A DNA stretch of 64,000 bases from Brevundimonas sp. MF30-B (lineage in GTDB: Bacteria; Pseudomonadota; Alphaproteobacteria; Caulobacterales; Caulobacteraceae), in the NCBI RefSeq assembly GCF_004683885.1, contig NZ_CP038440.1, positions 902,001 to 966,000 on the forward strand, read 5' to 3'. Below the pieces are notes generated by a model, which was not told the DNA's origin, ran no database searches, and worked only from the letters and a program-made list of their open reading frames with translations. Below, piece after piece: positions 25,461-36,826 of the stretch (positions within the stretch are counted from its first letter, which is position 1; every line of letters starts with the position of its first letter). Made by a program: the position numbers and the translations under genes.

Positions 25461-26648
25461 ATGGCCGACGGCGCCGCCTCCGCCCAGACCTTCCGCTGGG
25501 ACGATCCGCTGGGCCTGGACGGTCGGCTGACCGACGATGAGGCGATGATCCGAGACGCCGCGCGCGCCTATGCCCGCGACAAGCTGTTGCCGCGCGTCGT
25601 CTCGGCGTTCGAGAATCAGCGATTCGACCGCGAGATCATGACCGAGTTGGGCGAGATGGGCTTCCTGGGCGCCATGTTGCCCGAACAGTACGGCGGCTCG
25701 GCCGCCAGCCACGTCGCCTATGGCCTGATCGCGCGCGAGATCGAGGCGGTCGACAGCGGCTATCGCTCGGCCATGTCGGTGCAATCGTCGCTGGCCATGT
25801 ATCCGATCTACGCCTTCGGCTCCGAGGAGCAGAAGATGCGCTTTCTGCCCCGCATGGCGGCCGGCGAACTGATCGGCTGCTTCGGCCTGACCGAGGCCGA
25901 CGGCGGGTCCGATCCCGCCTCCATGAAGACCCGCGCCGAAAAGGTCGACGGCGGCTACCGCCTGAACGGGGCCAAATACTGGATCACCAACTCGCCGATC
26001 TGCGACCTAGCGGTGGTCTGGGCCAAGCTGGACGACAAGATCCGCGGCTTCATCGTCGAGCGCGGCATGGACGGTTTCACAACCGACAAGATCGACGGCA
26101 AGCTCAGCCTTCGCGCCTCGATCACCGGAGACATCGGCCTGAACGACGTGCTGGTGCCCGAAGAGAATTTGCTGCCGGGCGTGTCAGGCCTGCGCGGTCC
26201 GTTCAGCTGCCTGAACAAGGCGCGTTACGGCATCGCCTGGGGCGCCATGGGCGCGGCCGAGTTCTGCTTCCACGCCTCGCGCGACTATGTCGGCGAGCGC
26301 ATGCTATTCGGCCGTCCGCTGTCGTCGCGCCAGCTGGTGCAGAAGAAGCTGGCCGACATGCAGACCGAAATCTTCCTGGGGCTGGAAGGCGCCTATGCGC
26401 TGGGCCGGCTTCTGGACACGGGCGCCTGGGTGCCCGAGGCCATCTCGATGATGAAGCGCAACAACTGCGGCAAAGCATTGAGCATCGCGCGCGAGGCTCG
26501 CGACATGCACGGCGGCGCCGGCATCACCGGCGAAATGCACGTCATGCGCCACGCCATGAACCTGGAGACGGTCAATACCTACGAGGGCGCGCACGACGTC
26601 CACGCCCTGATCCTGGGCCGCGCCATCACCGGTCAGAGCGCCTTCTAG
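25461..26648 (+). CDS. gcdH: Acyl-CoA dehydrogenase, probable glutaryl-CoA dehydrogenase
   Basis: 395 aa from [13 protein letters not shown]-dependent acyl-CoA dehydrogenase fold. [37 protein letters not shown] and [18 protein letters not shown] match the glutaryl-CoA dehydrogenase subgroup. The catalytic base is E375 in [12 protein letters not shown]. It oxidises and decarboxylates glutaryl-CoA to crotonyl-CoA in lysine/tryptophan breakdown, passing electrons to ETF. The gene stands alone, with moeB starting 2 bp after its stop. Confidence 0.9.
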   Translation: MADGAASAQTFRWDDPLGLDGRLTDDEAMIRDAARAYARDKLLPRVVSAFENQRFDREIMTELGEMGFLGAMLPEQYGGSAASHVAYGLIAREIEAVDSGYRSAMSVQSSLAMYPIYAFGSEEQKMRFLPRMAAGELIGCFGLTEADGGSDPASMKTRAEKVDGGYRLNGAKYWITNSPICDLAVVWAKLDDKIRGFIVERGMDGFTTDKIDGKLSLRASITGDIGLNDVLVPEENLLPGVSGLRGPFSCLNKARYGIAWGAMGAAEFCFHASRDYVGERMLFGRPLSSRQLVQKKLADMQTEIFLGLEGAYALGRLLDTGAWVPEAISMMKRNNCGKALSIAREARDMHGGAGITGEMHVMRHAMNLETVNTYEGAHDVHALILGRAITGQSAF

Positions 26649-26650
26649 GG

Positions 26651-27421
26651 GTGGGGAGCACGCCGGCCTTTTCCGACGACGAGGTCGAACGCTACGCCCG
26701 GCACCTGGTGCTGGCCGAGGTCGGGGGGCCGGGCCAGCAGGCGCTGAAGCGTGCGCGGGTGCTGATCGTGGGCGCGGGCGGCGTCGGCGCGCCGGCGGCG
26801 CTGTATCTGGCGGCGGCGGGCGTCGGGACGCTCGGCCTGATCGACGACGATGCGGTCGCCCTGTCCAACTTGCAGCGCCAGGTGCTGTTTACGACCGCCG
26901 ACTTCGGCCGGAGCAAGGTCGAGGCGGCGCGCGATCATCTGAACGCGCTCAACCCCCATGTCGCCGTCGAGACCTTCGCCGAGCGCCTGACGCCCGACAA
27001 CGCCGCCGAACGCGTCGCCGCCTTCAATCTGGTGCTGGACGGCACGGACGATTTCGCCACGCGCCACGCCGCCAACGCCGCTTGCGTGGCGACGGGCCGG
27101 CCGCTGGTGTCTGGCGCGCTAGGGCGCTGGACCGGGCAGGTCGGCGTCTTCACCGGCCGCCCCTGCTATCAGTGCCTGGTTCCCGAGGTTCCGCCCGACG
27201 CCGAGACCTGCGCCCGCGTCGGCGTCGTCGGCGCCCTGGCCGGCGTCATCGGCTCCATGGCGGCGCTGGAGGCGATCAAGCTCATCACCGGCGCGGGCGA
27301 GCCGCTGGCTGGCCGGCTGCTGATCTACGACGGTCTGGCGGGAACCAGCCGGACGGTGCGGGTGGCGGCGGATCCGGGGTGCGAGGTGTGCGGCACTAAA
27401 ACTGGGGAGAGGCCCGCATGA
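26651..27421 (+). CDS. moeB: MoeB/ThiF/HesA-family adenylyltransferase
   Basis: 256 aa from a GTG. E1-like Rossmann fold with G41-x-G-G-x-G46 (VGAGGVGAP), D-rich DDDAVALSNLQRQ, and DGTDDFATRHAAN. The structural zinc is held by C172/C175 (PCYQC) and C244/C247 (CEVCG). C187 (AETCARVG) is in the place of the family's reactive cysteine. MoeB adenylates the C-terminal glycine of MoaD for molybdopterin synthesis, and ThiF does so for ThiS. No partner gene is nearby, so the exact acceptor is unproven. No rhodanese domain is present. The next gene overlaps by ATGA. Confidence 0.88.
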   Translation: MGSTPAFSDDEVERYARHLVLAEVGGPGQQALKRARVLIVGAGGVGAPAALYLAAAGVGTLGLIDDDAVALSNLQRQVLFTTADFGRSKVEAARDHLNALNPHVAVETFAERLTPDNAAERVAAFNLVLDGTDDFATRHAANAACVATGRPLVSGALGRWTGQVGVFTGRPCYQCLVPEVPPDAETCARVGVVGALAGVIGSMAALEAIKLITGAGEPLAGRLLIYDGLAGTSRTVRVAADPGCEVCGTKTGERPA

Positions 27422-28020
27422 CCACAAAGGCTCTGCGATATGCGGGAATTCTCACCCTGGGCATCGCCTTCTGGGCGGCGGCGAGCCGGATGCTGAATAC
27501 GCCTGAGCCCTGGGATGCGGCCGCATATCCCTGGTGGTGCCTGGCCGCGATCCTACTGTCAGCGGCAGTCGGTTGGGTTTTCGAAGGTCGCGCCTGGGCA
27601 TGGGGCGTCTTGATAATGTTTGGTCAACTGCCCGTGATCGCCATCCAATCTAGCCTCGGCTCCTTGGCCGTTGTCGGCATCGGCATGATCGTGCTTCTGT
27701 CGGTACCGGCCAGTCTTGCGTCCTGGGCGGTCTCGGCGGTTAGAAAAACTTGGCGGGAGCAATTGCTCAGAAGGCAATCTCAACGCTCGCTATTCGGCCA
27801 GGAGTTTCGAACAGTTTTCACGCTCTGCAGCGAAGATGGAAACCGGATAGCTGAGGTTCGAGAGTTCTCAAATGGCGAGACCTATCTGCTTGAAAGCGAG
27901 CGAAGCGACAGCGGTCTTCTCGAAGAGCGGCATGCTGGCCAAATGGTCGGACCATTCAAGTCGCCGACCCATGCTGAGCGCTTCATCGTTTCGACCCCAT
28001 GGTTTCATGGTCGTGGCTAG
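27418..28020 (+). CDS. Hypothetical membrane protein of atypical composition
   Basis: 200 aa, start overlapping the moeB stop (ATGA). Three to four hydrophobic helices fill residues ~8-105 (GILTLGIAFWAAAS, WWCLAAILLSAAVGW, GIGMIVLLSVPASLASWAV). A basic stretch (VRKTWREQLLRRQSQR) and a soluble C-terminal domain (~125-200: FRTVFTLCSEDGNRIAEVREFSNGETYLLE) follow. No family recognised. Codon use is clearly less GC3-biased than its neighbours, especially in the second half, suggesting recent acquisition or weak selection. The next gene is convergent, 32 bp away. Confidence 0.75.
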   Translation: MTTKALRYAGILTLGIAFWAAASRMLNTPEPWDAAAYPWWCLAAILLSAAVGWVFEGRAWAWGVLIMFGQLPVIAIQSSLGSLAVVGIGMIVLLSVPASLASWAVSAVRKTWREQLLRRQSQRSLFGQEFRTVFTLCSEDGNRIAEVREFSNGETYLLESERSDSGLLEERHAGQMVGPFKSPTHAERFIVSTPWFHGRG

Positions 28021-28052
28021 AGACGTTTAGCTCAGACGATTGAGCCGTCCGC

Positions 28053-29039
28053 CTAAAGCATCGCGGGGATCACGCGATCCGGCGGGCGGTGACCGTTCTG
28101 AACCGTCATCAGGTTCAGGATGACGCGGTCGCCCATGTCCTGACGCGCTTCGAGCGTGGCCGAGCCCAGATGGGGCAGCAGCACGACATTGGGCTGGTTC
28201 AGCAGGCCCGGATGGATGGCCGGTTCGTGCTCGAAGACGTCCAGGCCCACGCCGGCCACGGCGCGGGCGCGCACCGCCTCAGACAGGGCGGCCTCGTCGA
28301 TCAGTTCGCCGCGCGCGGTGTTGACCACGATGGCGTGGGGCTGAAGCCGGGCTAGGCGCTCCGCGTTCAGCAGGTGGCGCGTCTGGGGCGTCGCCGGGCA
28401 GTTCAGCGAGATGATGTCCATGCGCGACAGCATCTGGTCCAGGTCGTCCCAATAGGTCGCGCCCAACTCCTCGGCGATCAGCTCCGAAACGGGCTTTCTG
28501 TTGTGATAGTGGACCTGCAGGCCGAAGGCGCGGGCGCGTCGGGCCAGGGCCTGGCCGATGCGGCCCATGCCGACGATGCCCAGCCGCTTGCCCCACAGCT
28601 TGCGGCCGCACATCCAGGTGGGGGTCCAGCCCTCGAAACGCCCCTCGGCCACCACCTGCGCGCCCTCGACGATGCGGCGGCTGACGGCCAGGATCAGGCT
28701 CATGCCCAGGTCGGCGGTGTCCTCGGTCAGGACGCCGGGCGTATTGGTGACGATGATCCCGCGCGCGGTCGCGGCTTCCACGTCGATATGGTCCACGCCT
28801 GCCCCGAAGTTGGCGATCATGCGCAGCTGCTCGCCGGCCGAGGCGATCAGCTCGGCGTCGATCACGTCGGTGATGGTGGGCACCAGCACCTCCGCGCGCT
28901 GGACGGCGGCGCTCAGGGCGGCCCGGTCCATAGGCCGGTCGGTCAGGTTCAGCTCGGCGTCGAACAACTCGCGCATGCGCGTCTCGACCGCGTCGGGCAG
29001 GCGTCTGGTTAACACGACCTTAAGCTTGCGGGCGGACAT
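28053..29039 (-). CDS. D-isomer 2-hydroxyacid dehydrogenase (glyoxylate/hydroxypyruvate reductase-like)
   Basis: 328 aa from MSARKLKVVL; upstream codons in the same frame are shadow. The substrate lid domain and NAD(P) Rossmann domain are both present with GIVGMGRIGQALARRA. Catalytic Arg is in NTARGELIDE, Glu in DVFEHEP and His in LLPHLGSATLEAR. The GRKLWGKRLGIVGMG region fits GyaR/GhrB glyoxylate reductases, reducing glyoxylate or hydroxypyruvate with NAD(P)H. Phosphoglycerate dehydrogenase is less likely because the ACT domain is absent. Confidence 0.88.
   Translation of the reverse strand: MSARKLKVVLTRRLPDAVETRMRELFDAELNLTDRPMDRAALSAAVQRAEVLVPTITDVIDAELIASAGEQLRMIANFGAGVDHIDVEAATARGIIVTNTPGVLTEDTADLGMSLILAVSRRIVEGAQVVAEGRFEGWTPTWMCGRKLWGKRLGIVGMGRIGQALARRARAFGLQVHYHNRKPVSELIAEELGATYWDDLDQMLSRMDIISLNCPATPQTRHLLNAERLARLQPHAIVVNTARGELIDEAALSEAVRARAVAGVGLDVFEHEPAIHPGLLNQPNVVLLPHLGSATLEARQDMGDRVILNLMTVQNGHRPPDRVIPAML
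29009..29023. promoter_or_regulatory. Perfect CtrA-type box between divergent genes
   Basis: TTAA-CACGACC-TTAA matches the CtrA consensus TTAA-N7-TTAA exactly. It lies inside the first codons of the 2-hydroxyacid dehydrogenase gene and about 70-80 bp upstream of the SH3 gene start, where it could activate the latter promoter. Confidence 0.45.
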
Positions 29040-29091
29040 TGCGGGCCTTGGCTGAAGCGGGCGAGCGCCCGACTGCGACGGGTCGTTCCGG

Positions 29092-29670
29092 GTGTCTAGC
29101 AAAGCAGCGTTGATCTTCAAAAGGCTGGCGGTCGCCGCCGTCTTTTCGGCCGGCGCGATCATGGCCGGGGCCGGCGGCCAGGCGGTCATGCCCGACGGAC
29201 GGCCGACGCCCACGGGGCTTGAGGTGCCGCGCTGGATCACGCTGAAGTCGTCTCAGGTGCGCGCGCGTCAGGGGCCCGGCCTGGACTATGAAATCCTGTG
29301 GGAATACCGCGCCGCCAACCTGCCGGTGCAGGTGATCGCGGAGACCCGCGAGTGGCGCAAGATCTGCGATCCCGACGGCGCCGTCGCCTGGATCCACCGC
29401 ACCGTCGCCTCGGGCCGCCGCAGCGTGTTCAATCCCTCGTCCGAGCCGCTGGCCGTGCACTCCGGGCGGTCGGAGGGATCCGGCGTGCGCGCCCGGCTGC
29501 AGCCGCGCTCGACCGTCGGCCTGGACGAGTGCGAGGACGGCTGGTGCCGCGTGCGGGCGCGCAAGCTGAACGGCTGGGTCCAGGCCTCGCGCGTCATCGG
29601 CAGCCAGGACCACGCCCTGTGCGACGCCGCCCGCCCCGCCGGGCCGGGGCGCCTGCTGACGGCCCGCTGA
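29092..29670 (+). CDS. Secreted SH3-domain protein
   Basis: 192 aa from a GTG. The signal sequence (about residues 8-30, RLAVAAVFSAGAIMAGAGG) precedes two bacterial SH3-like units: about 48-107 (LKSSQVRARQGPGLDYEILWEYRA, WRKICDPDGAVAWIHRT) and about 118-170 (SEGSGVRARLQPRSTVGLDECEDGWCRVRARKLNGWVQ). Such proteins (DUF1058/SH3_4) are periplasmic, often thought to touch peptidoglycan. The first unit contains one Cys and the second two, possibly forming disulfides. Divergent from the dehydrogenase gene, with a 52-bp gap. Confidence 0.85.
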   Translation: MSSKAALIFKRLAVAAVFSAGAIMAGAGGQAVMPDGRPTPTGLEVPRWITLKSSQVRARQGPGLDYEILWEYRAANLPVQVIAETREWRKICDPDGAVAWIHRTVASGRRSVFNPSSEPLAVHSGRSEGSGVRARLQPRSTVGLDECEDGWCRVRARKLNGWVQASRVIGSQDHALCDAARPAGPGRLLTAR

Positions 29671-29743
29671 AGCCGGCAAGCCGGTTGAGCCTTTACGCGC
29701 GCTCGTGTAACCCGGCCGCTACACCTGCCGGAGCCAAACCCGC

Positions 29744-30280
29744 GTGAGCCAGTCGAAATACCCGTCGTCGTTCGATCATCAGGCGCTTTTGGCGTCGGGG
29801 CGCGGCGAACTGTTCGGGCCGGGCAACGCCCAGCTGCCGGCGCCGCCGATGCTGATGTTCGACCGGATCGTCACGATCAACGACGACGGCGGCGACCACG
29901 GCAAGGGCTATGTCGAGGCCGAACTCGACATCCATCCCGACCTCTGGTTCTTCCAGTGCCACTTCATCGGCGATCCGGTCATGCCCGGCTGCCTGGGCCT
30001 GGACGCCATGTGGCAGCTGGTGGGCTTCTACCTCGGCTGGATCGGAGGACCCGGCAAGGGCCGGGCGCTCGGCGTCGGCGAGGTCAAGTTCACCGGCCAG
30101 GTGACGCCCGACGTCAAGAAGGTAGTCTACAAGGTCCATCTTAAGCGGGTCATCAATCGTCGCCTGGTCATGGGCATCGCCGATGGCGTGCTGGAGGCGG
30201 ACGGCCAGGTCATTTACACCGCCCAGGACATGCGCGTCGGACTGTTCGGCGCGACCAAGGACGAGACGGCTCCGGCCTGA
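29744..30280 (+). CDS. fabA: 3-hydroxydecanoyl-ACP dehydratase/isomerase
   Basis: 178 aa from a GTG. Hot-dog fold with catalytic H73 ([17 protein letters not shown]) and D87 (GLDAMWQ). [17 protein letters not shown] is the FabA rather than FabZ signature. It dehydrates 3-hydroxydecanoyl-ACP and isomerises the product to the cis-3 isomer, starting anaerobic unsaturated fatty acid synthesis. fabB follows after 65 bp. A fabI gene, which often completes this operon in relatives, is not adjacent. Confidence 0.97.
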   Translation: MSQSKYPSSFDHQALLASGRGELFGPGNAQLPAPPMLMFDRIVTINDDGGDHGKGYVEAELDIHPDLWFFQCHFIGDPVMPGCLGLDAMWQLVGFYLGWIGGPGKGRALGVGEVKFTGQVTPDVKKVVYKVHLKRVINRRLVMGIADGVLEADGQVIYTAQDMRVGLFGATKDETAPA

Positions 30281-30345
30281 TCCGTCCCAACGAAACAACC
30301 GCGGACAACGCGGGTTCTGTCACCATAGGTCTGTAAGGAAACCGC

Positions 30346-31575
30346 ATGCGGCGTGTCGTCGTCACCGGTCTGGGTATCGTCTCCTCCATCGGCACGGGCG
30401 CCGACGAGGTGGCCGCGTCTCTTCGCGACGCCAAGTCGGGTGTGCAGGCCGCGCCTGATCACATCCAGCATGGCTTCCGCTCGCAGGTCTGGGCGCCGCC
30501 GTCGATGGGCGCCACGGCCGCCGACTGGGCCGACAAGGTCGATCGCCGCGCCGCGCGCTTCCTGGCCAACGGCACCGCCTGGGGCCACATCGCCTTCGAG
30601 GAGGCGTTGAAGGACAGCGGCCTTTCCGCCGAAGAGATCAAGGACGATCGCATCGGACTGATCGTGGGAGAGGGCGGGCCCTCGACCCAGGTCATCCTGC
30701 AGGCGGCCCAGACCACGATCGAAAAGGGCTCGCCCAAGCGCATCGGCCCGTTCGCCGTGCCCAAGGCCATGGCGTCCGGCCCCTCGGCCGTGCTGGCGAC
30801 CTGGTTCCAGCTGAAGGGGATCAACTATTCGATCTCCTCGGCCTGCGCGACCTCGGCCCACTGCATCGGCGCGGCGGCGGAGCAGATCGCCTGGGGCAAG
30901 CAGGACGTGGTCTTCGCCGGCGGCTGCGAGGACATCGACTGGTCCATGTCGAACATGTTCGACGCAATGGGCGCCATGTCCTCGAACTTCAACGACACGC
31001 CCGCCAAGGCCTCGCGCGCCTATGACAAGGACCGCGACGGCTTCGTCATCGCCGGCGGCGCGGGCATTGTGGTGCTCGAGGAATACGAGCGCGCCGTAGC
31101 GCGCGGGGCGACCATCTACGCCGAGGTCACCGGCTACGGCGCCAACTCCGACGGCTACGACATGGTCGCTCCCTCGGGCGAGGGCGCCGAGCGCTGCATG
31201 AAGATCGCGCTGGAAATGGCCGGCAACCCGCGCATCGACTATCTGAACCCGCACGGCACCTCCACGCCGGTCGGCGACAGCAAGGAGATGGGCGCGGTGC
31301 GCAACGTCTTCGGCGACGACCTGCCGATGATTTCCTCGACCAAGTCGCTGACTGGCCACTCGCTGGGCGCCGCCGGGGTGCAGGAAGCGATCTACTGCCT
31401 GCTGATGATGAAGCACGGCTTCGCGGCTGAAAGCGCCCACATCGAGACTCTGGACCCCGAGTTCGAGGGCATGCCGATCCTGCGTGAACGCCACGACGGC
31501 GAACTGAAGCACGTTATGTCCAACAGCTTCGGCTTCGGCGGCACCAACGGCACGCTGATCCTGTCGAAGCTCTAA
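30346..31575 (+). CDS. fabB: 3-oxoacyl-ACP synthase I
   Basis: 409 aa. Thiolase-fold condensing enzyme with nucleophile C167 ([12 protein letters not shown]) and the two histidines in [11 protein letters not shown] and [35 protein letters not shown] and ending [12 protein letters not shown] fit FabB. It elongates the unsaturated intermediate made by FabA. The pair fabA-fabB is the classical anaerobic unsaturated fatty acid route. Confidence 0.97.
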   Translation: MRRVVVTGLGIVSSIGTGADEVAASLRDAKSGVQAAPDHIQHGFRSQVWAPPSMGATAADWADKVDRRAARFLANGTAWGHIAFEEALKDSGLSAEEIKDDRIGLIVGEGGPSTQVILQAAQTTIEKGSPKRIGPFAVPKAMASGPSAVLATWFQLKGINYSISSACATSAHCIGAAAEQIAWGKQDVVFAGGCEDIDWSMSNMFDAMGAMSSNFNDTPAKASRAYDKDRDGFVIAGGAGIVVLEEYERAVARGATIYAEVTGYGANSDGYDMVAPSGEGAERCMKIALEMAGNPRIDYLNPHGTSTPVGDSKEMGAVRNVFGDDLPMISSTKSLTGHSLGAAGVQEAIYCLLMMKHGFAAESAHIETLDPEFEGMPILRERHDGELKHVMSNSFGFGGTNGTLILSKL

Positions 31576-31584
31576 AAGGCTGGG

Positions 31585-31606
31585 GGCGGCGGGTCAGCCC
31601 GCCGCC
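31585..31606. terminator. Bidirectional hairpin at the fabB/glmM convergence
   Basis: GGCGGCGGG (31585-31593), loop TCAG, CCCGCCGCC (31598-31606): perfect 9-bp stem spanning the end of glmM. Read on the minus strand it is followed by CCCAGCCTTTTAG, a usable U-tract for glmM. On the plus strand no T-run follows. Confidence 0.55.
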
Positions 31607-32943
31607 TTCACCGCCGCAGCCACGTCCGACACAACCCGCTTCACCAGCCCCGCGTCGTCGCCCTCTGCCATGACGCGGATCAGCTTTTCCGTGCCCGAGG
31701 GGCGGACCAGCAGCCGGCCAGAGCCGTTCAGCGCGGCTTCGGCGTCGGCGATGGCGGCCTTGACGGTGGCGCTCTCCAGCGGCTTGCCGGCCGAATAGCG
31801 CACATTCTCCAGCCGCTGCGGCACAGGGTCGAACTGACGCGCCAGCTCGCTCATGGGCTTGCCGGATTCCACCAGCACGGCCAGCACCTGCAGCGCCGCC
31901 ATCAGCCCGTCGCCGGTCGTGGCGTGGTCGTGCAGGATGATGTGTCCCGACTGCTCGCCGCCGATGTTGAAGCCGCCTTGGCGCATCCGCTCCATGACGT
32001 AGCGGTCGCCGACCTTGGTGCGCTCCAGCGTCAGCCCCTCGCCCTTGAGTTTGCGCTCCAGGCCCAGGTTGGACATGACGGTCGCGACCACGCCCCCGCC
32101 GGCCAGGCGGCCCTGCCGCGCCCAGTCCAGGCCGACCAGGGCCATGATCTGATCGCCGTCGACGATCTGACCCTTCTCGTCGCAGATGATGACCCGGTCC
32201 GCATCGCCGTCCAGGGCGATGCCGATGTCCGCGCGATAGCGTTTCACCGCCTCGATCAGGGTCGTCGGATGGGTCGAGCCGCAGTCGGCGTTGATGTTCA
32301 GTCCGTTCGGCTCCACGCCAACGGAACAGACCTCGGCCCCGAGTTCATACAGGGTGGTGGGCGCGACCTTGTAGCCTGCGCCGTTGGCGCAATCGATGGC
32401 GATGCGCAGGCCCTTGAGGCTGAGCCCCTTGGGGAAGGCCTGTTTGGCGATCTCGATGTAGCGCGCCTGGGCGTCGTCGATGCGTTTCACCCGGCCCAGC
32501 CGATCGGACGGCGCCAGCCCCTGGCCGAGGGCCTGGTCCATCATGGCCTCGATCTTCAGCTCGATCTCGTCGGACAGTTTGTAGCCGTCGGGGCCGAACA
32601 GCTTGATGCCGTTGTCCGCATAGCTGTTGTGCGAGGCCGAGATCATCACCCCCAGGTCGGCGCGCATCGAGCGGGTCAGCATAGCCACGCCGGGGGTCGG
32701 GACCGGCCCGAAGGTCAGCACGTCCATGCCCACCGAGGCGAAGCCGGCGACCAGCGCAGGTTCGATCATATAGCCCGACAGGCGCGTGTCCTTGCCGATC
32801 ACCACGAGGTGGCGGCGATCGTCGGTCGTGCTGAACAGCTTGCCGGCGGCCAGACCGACGCGCAGCGCCACCTCGGCCGTCATCGGATGGGCGTTGGCGC
32901 GGCCGCGGATGCCGTCGGTGCCGAAGTATTTGCGCTCGCCCAT
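31594..32943 (-). CDS. glmM: Phosphoglucosamine mutase
   Basis: 449 aa, [14 protein letters not shown]. Four-domain phosphohexomutase: phosphoserine S104 in [17 protein letters not shown], metal loop DGDADR, sugar loop GEQSGHII, and phosphate loop [11 protein letters not shown]. It converts glucosamine-6-P to glucosamine-1-P for UDP-GlcNAc. It is divergent from glmS, so the two consecutive steps to GlcN-1-P are encoded back to back. Confidence 0.97.
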   Translation of the reverse strand: MGERKYFGTDGIRGRANAHPMTAEVALRVGLAAGKLFSTTDDRRHLVVIGKDTRLSGYMIEPALVAGFASVGMDVLTFGPVPTPGVAMLTRSMRADLGVMISASHNSYADNGIKLFGPDGYKLSDEIELKIEAMMDQALGQGLAPSDRLGRVKRIDDAQARYIEIAKQAFPKGLSLKGLRIAIDCANGAGYKVAPTTLYELGAEVCSVGVEPNGLNINADCGSTHPTTLIEAVKRYRADIGIALDGDADRVIICDEKGQIVDGDQIMALVGLDWARQGRLAGGGVVATVMSNLGLERKLKGEGLTLERTKVGDRYVMERMRQGGFNIGGEQSGHIILHDHATTGDGLMAALQVLAVLVESGKPMSELARQFDPVPQRLENVRYSAGKPLESATVKAAIADAEAALNGSGRLLVRPSGTEKLIRVMAEGDDAGLVKRVVSDVAAAVKAAG

Positions 32944-33104
32944 GGTGATCCTCTCGTCTGGCCCCTCTTGATCGGGAAACCTTGCGAAACCCCTTTTCAG
33001 ATGCGCGGCGGGCGGACTTCTCCTACAGCGCGGGGTTCATCGTCGGCATAAACCGTCAAACGCGCTGCGCAAAGCGCGAGACGACAGGCCAGGGAGCGCG
33101 AACC

Positions 33105-34919
<1,815 letters not shown>

Positions 34920-35004
34920 CGGGAGCCAGCCAGCGCGTCGCGCGTTTGGCCCCTGACAGGATCGCGCCTATGACAGGCGCGCAGATGGCTGTTCAGGATA
35001 TCCG

Positions 35005-35883
35005 ATGACGACTTCACCCGCCCGCCTTCGCAAGGCGGTCCTGCCCGTGGCCGGTCTGGGCACCCGCGTGCTGCCCGGCACCAAGACCACGCCCAAGGAA
35101 CTGCTGAACGTCGTCGATCGCCCGATCCTGAGCTACATCGTCGAAGAGGCGCGCGAGGCGGGGATCGAGCACATCGTCTTCGTCACCGGCCGCGCCAAAC
35201 AGGCCATCGAGGACTATTTCGACCACCAGATCGAGCTGGAGGCTCAGCTTCTGGCCAAGGGCAAGACCGACATCCTTGAGATGATGACCGCCGAGCTGGC
35301 CCAGGCCGGCGAGATGAGCTTCACCCGCCAGATGCAGCCCAAGGGGCTGGGCCACGCTGTCTGGTGTGCTCGCGATCTCATCGGGAACGAACCCTTCGCC
35401 GTCATCCTGCCCGACGTCATCGTGGATTCGCAGCCGGGCGCCCTGAAACAGCTGGCCGAGGTCTATGCTCAGGTCGGCGGCAACGTCATCGGCGTGGAGG
35501 CCGTGCCGGAGGCCGACACCCACAAGTACGGCATCGTCGATCCCCAGGACCGTGATGGTCGGCGGATCGCCATGAAGGGCATGGTCGAAAAGCCGAGCCA
35601 GGGCACGGCGCCGTCGAACCTGTCCATCTCGGGCCGCTACATCCTTCAGCCGCAGATCTTCGACCTGCTGGAAACCCAGGAGCGCGGGGCCGGCGGCGAG
35701 ATCCAGCTGACCGACGCCATGGCGCGGCTGATGCAGGACCAGGCCTTCACCGCCTATGAGTACGAGGGGGTCACTCACGACTGCGGCGACAAGATCGGCC
35801 TCTTGCGGGCCAACGTCGCCCTGGCGCTGAAGCGTCCCGACCTGGGCGATGCGGCGCGCGAGGCGATCAGCGCCCTCTTGTAA
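35005..35883 (+). CDS. galU: UTP-glucose-1-phosphate uridylyltransferase
   Basis: 292 aa. Nucleotidyltransferase with the GalU signature VAGLGTRVLPGTKTTPKELLNVVDRP, QMQPKGLGHAVWCA, and VEKPSQGTAPSNLSISGRYI. It forms UDP-glucose for exopolysaccharide, LPS and glycolipids. The small palindrome GCGCCT-ATGAC-AGGCGC lies in the 85-bp upstream gap. The TAA stop abuts the stop of the convergent rarD gene with no spare base. Confidence 0.96.
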   Translation: MTTSPARLRKAVLPVAGLGTRVLPGTKTTPKELLNVVDRPILSYIVEEAREAGIEHIVFVTGRAKQAIEDYFDHQIELEAQLLAKGKTDILEMMTAELAQAGEMSFTRQMQPKGLGHAVWCARDLIGNEPFAVILPDVIVDSQPGALKQLAEVYAQVGGNVIGVEAVPEADTHKYGIVDPQDRDGRRIAMKGMVEKPSQGTAPSNLSISGRYILQPQIFDLLETQERGAGGEIQLTDAMARLMQDQAFTAYEYEGVTHDCGDKIGLLRANVALALKRPDLGDAAREAISALL

Positions 35884-36825
35884 TCAGGGCGGCCCCGGCT
35901 CGCCGGACAGGGCGGCCCGACGCAGGCGGGCGCGCTCGAACCAGACCGACCACAGGAAGACGCCCGCGCCGATCCAGATGAAGGCGAACGAGACCCCTCG
36001 CAGCCAGGTGAAGGGCTCGCCCTGGGCGACGCCGATGCAGAAGCTGATGGTCGGCGCCAGGAATTGCAGGAAGCCCACGGTCGACAGCGGCAGCCGCCGC
36101 GCCGCCCAGGCGAACAGCACCAGTGGGCCGACCGTTATGGGGCCGGCCATGGACAGCCAGAAGGCGGCCTGAGGGCTGTCGAATACATGGCCTGCGCCCT
36201 GGCTCTGCAGCCAGATCAGCCAAGCCAGACCAAAGGGGGCCATCAGCAGGCACTCCACGAACAGGCCGGTCTGGGCGTCGGCCGGCACGCGCTTCCGGAT
36301 CACGCCATAGGCGGCGAAAGACACCGCCAGCGTCAGCGACACGATCGGCAACCGCCCCAGCGCCAGGCCCTGCAGCGCGACGCCCGTGGCCGCCAGGCCG
36401 ATGGCGATCAGGCCGCCGCGGCTGATCCGCTCGCGAAACAGCCAGGCCCCCAGCGCCATGTTCAGAAGCGGGTTCAGATAGTAGCCGAGGCTGGTCTCCA
36501 GCGTGTGGCCGTTGTTCACCGCCCAGACGAACAACGCCCAGTTCACCGCGATCAGCAGGGTCGACAGGCCCAGCCAGCCCAGCGTGCGCGGCTCGCTGAG
36601 CACGCGGCGCACCTGTCCGCCCTGCCGCGCGAACCACACCAAGGCGGCCCAGATCAGGCCCCAGACCGCGCGATGGCCCATGATCTCCCAGGCGTCGGCG
36701 CCGACCCGGCCCATGGGTTGATAGATCAGCGGCGACAGGCCCCACAGCACATAGCAGGCCACGCCCGCCAGCAGGGCGGCGCGCGCCGGATCAGGCGTGG
36801 AGGGCGCGCCGCCGGTGTCGGTCAT
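35884..36825 (-). CDS. rarD: EamA-family transporter RarD
   Basis: 313 aa, ten hydrophobic helices in two EamA repeats. GVACYVLWGLSPLIYQPM and WAVNNGHTLETSLGYYLNPL are the RarD signature (E. coli RarD: chloramphenicol-sensitive protein, permease of unknown substrate). It follows asd on the same strand with a one-base gap, so it is co-transcribed with asd. No metabolic link is known to me. Confidence 0.9.
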   Translation of the reverse strand: MTDTGGAPSTPDPARAALLAGVACYVLWGLSPLIYQPMGRVGADAWEIMGHRAVWGLIWAALVWFARQGGQVRRVLSEPRTLGWLGLSTLLIAVNWALFVWAVNNGHTLETSLGYYLNPLLNMALGAWLFRERISRGGLIAIGLAATGVALQGLALGRLPIVSLTLAVSFAAYGVIRKRVPADAQTGLFVECLLMAPFGLAWLIWLQSQGAGHVFDSPQAAFWLSMAGPITVGPLVLFAWAARRLPLSTVGFLQFLAPTISFCIGVAQGEPFTWLRGVSFAFIWIGAGVFLWSVWFERARLRRAALSGEPGPP

Positions 36826-36826
36826 G

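Noticed and set aside
29685-29713. Possible fabA promoter TTGAGC-N17-TAACCC
   Set aside because: The -10 part is poor and no alternative spacing gives a convincing hexamer, so it is not listed as a feature.
32944-33104. A glmS-type riboswitch/ribozyme between glmM and glmS
   Set aside because: The 161-bp gap shows no ribozyme-like core, and this element is known from Gram-positive bacteria. The gap simply holds divergent promoters.
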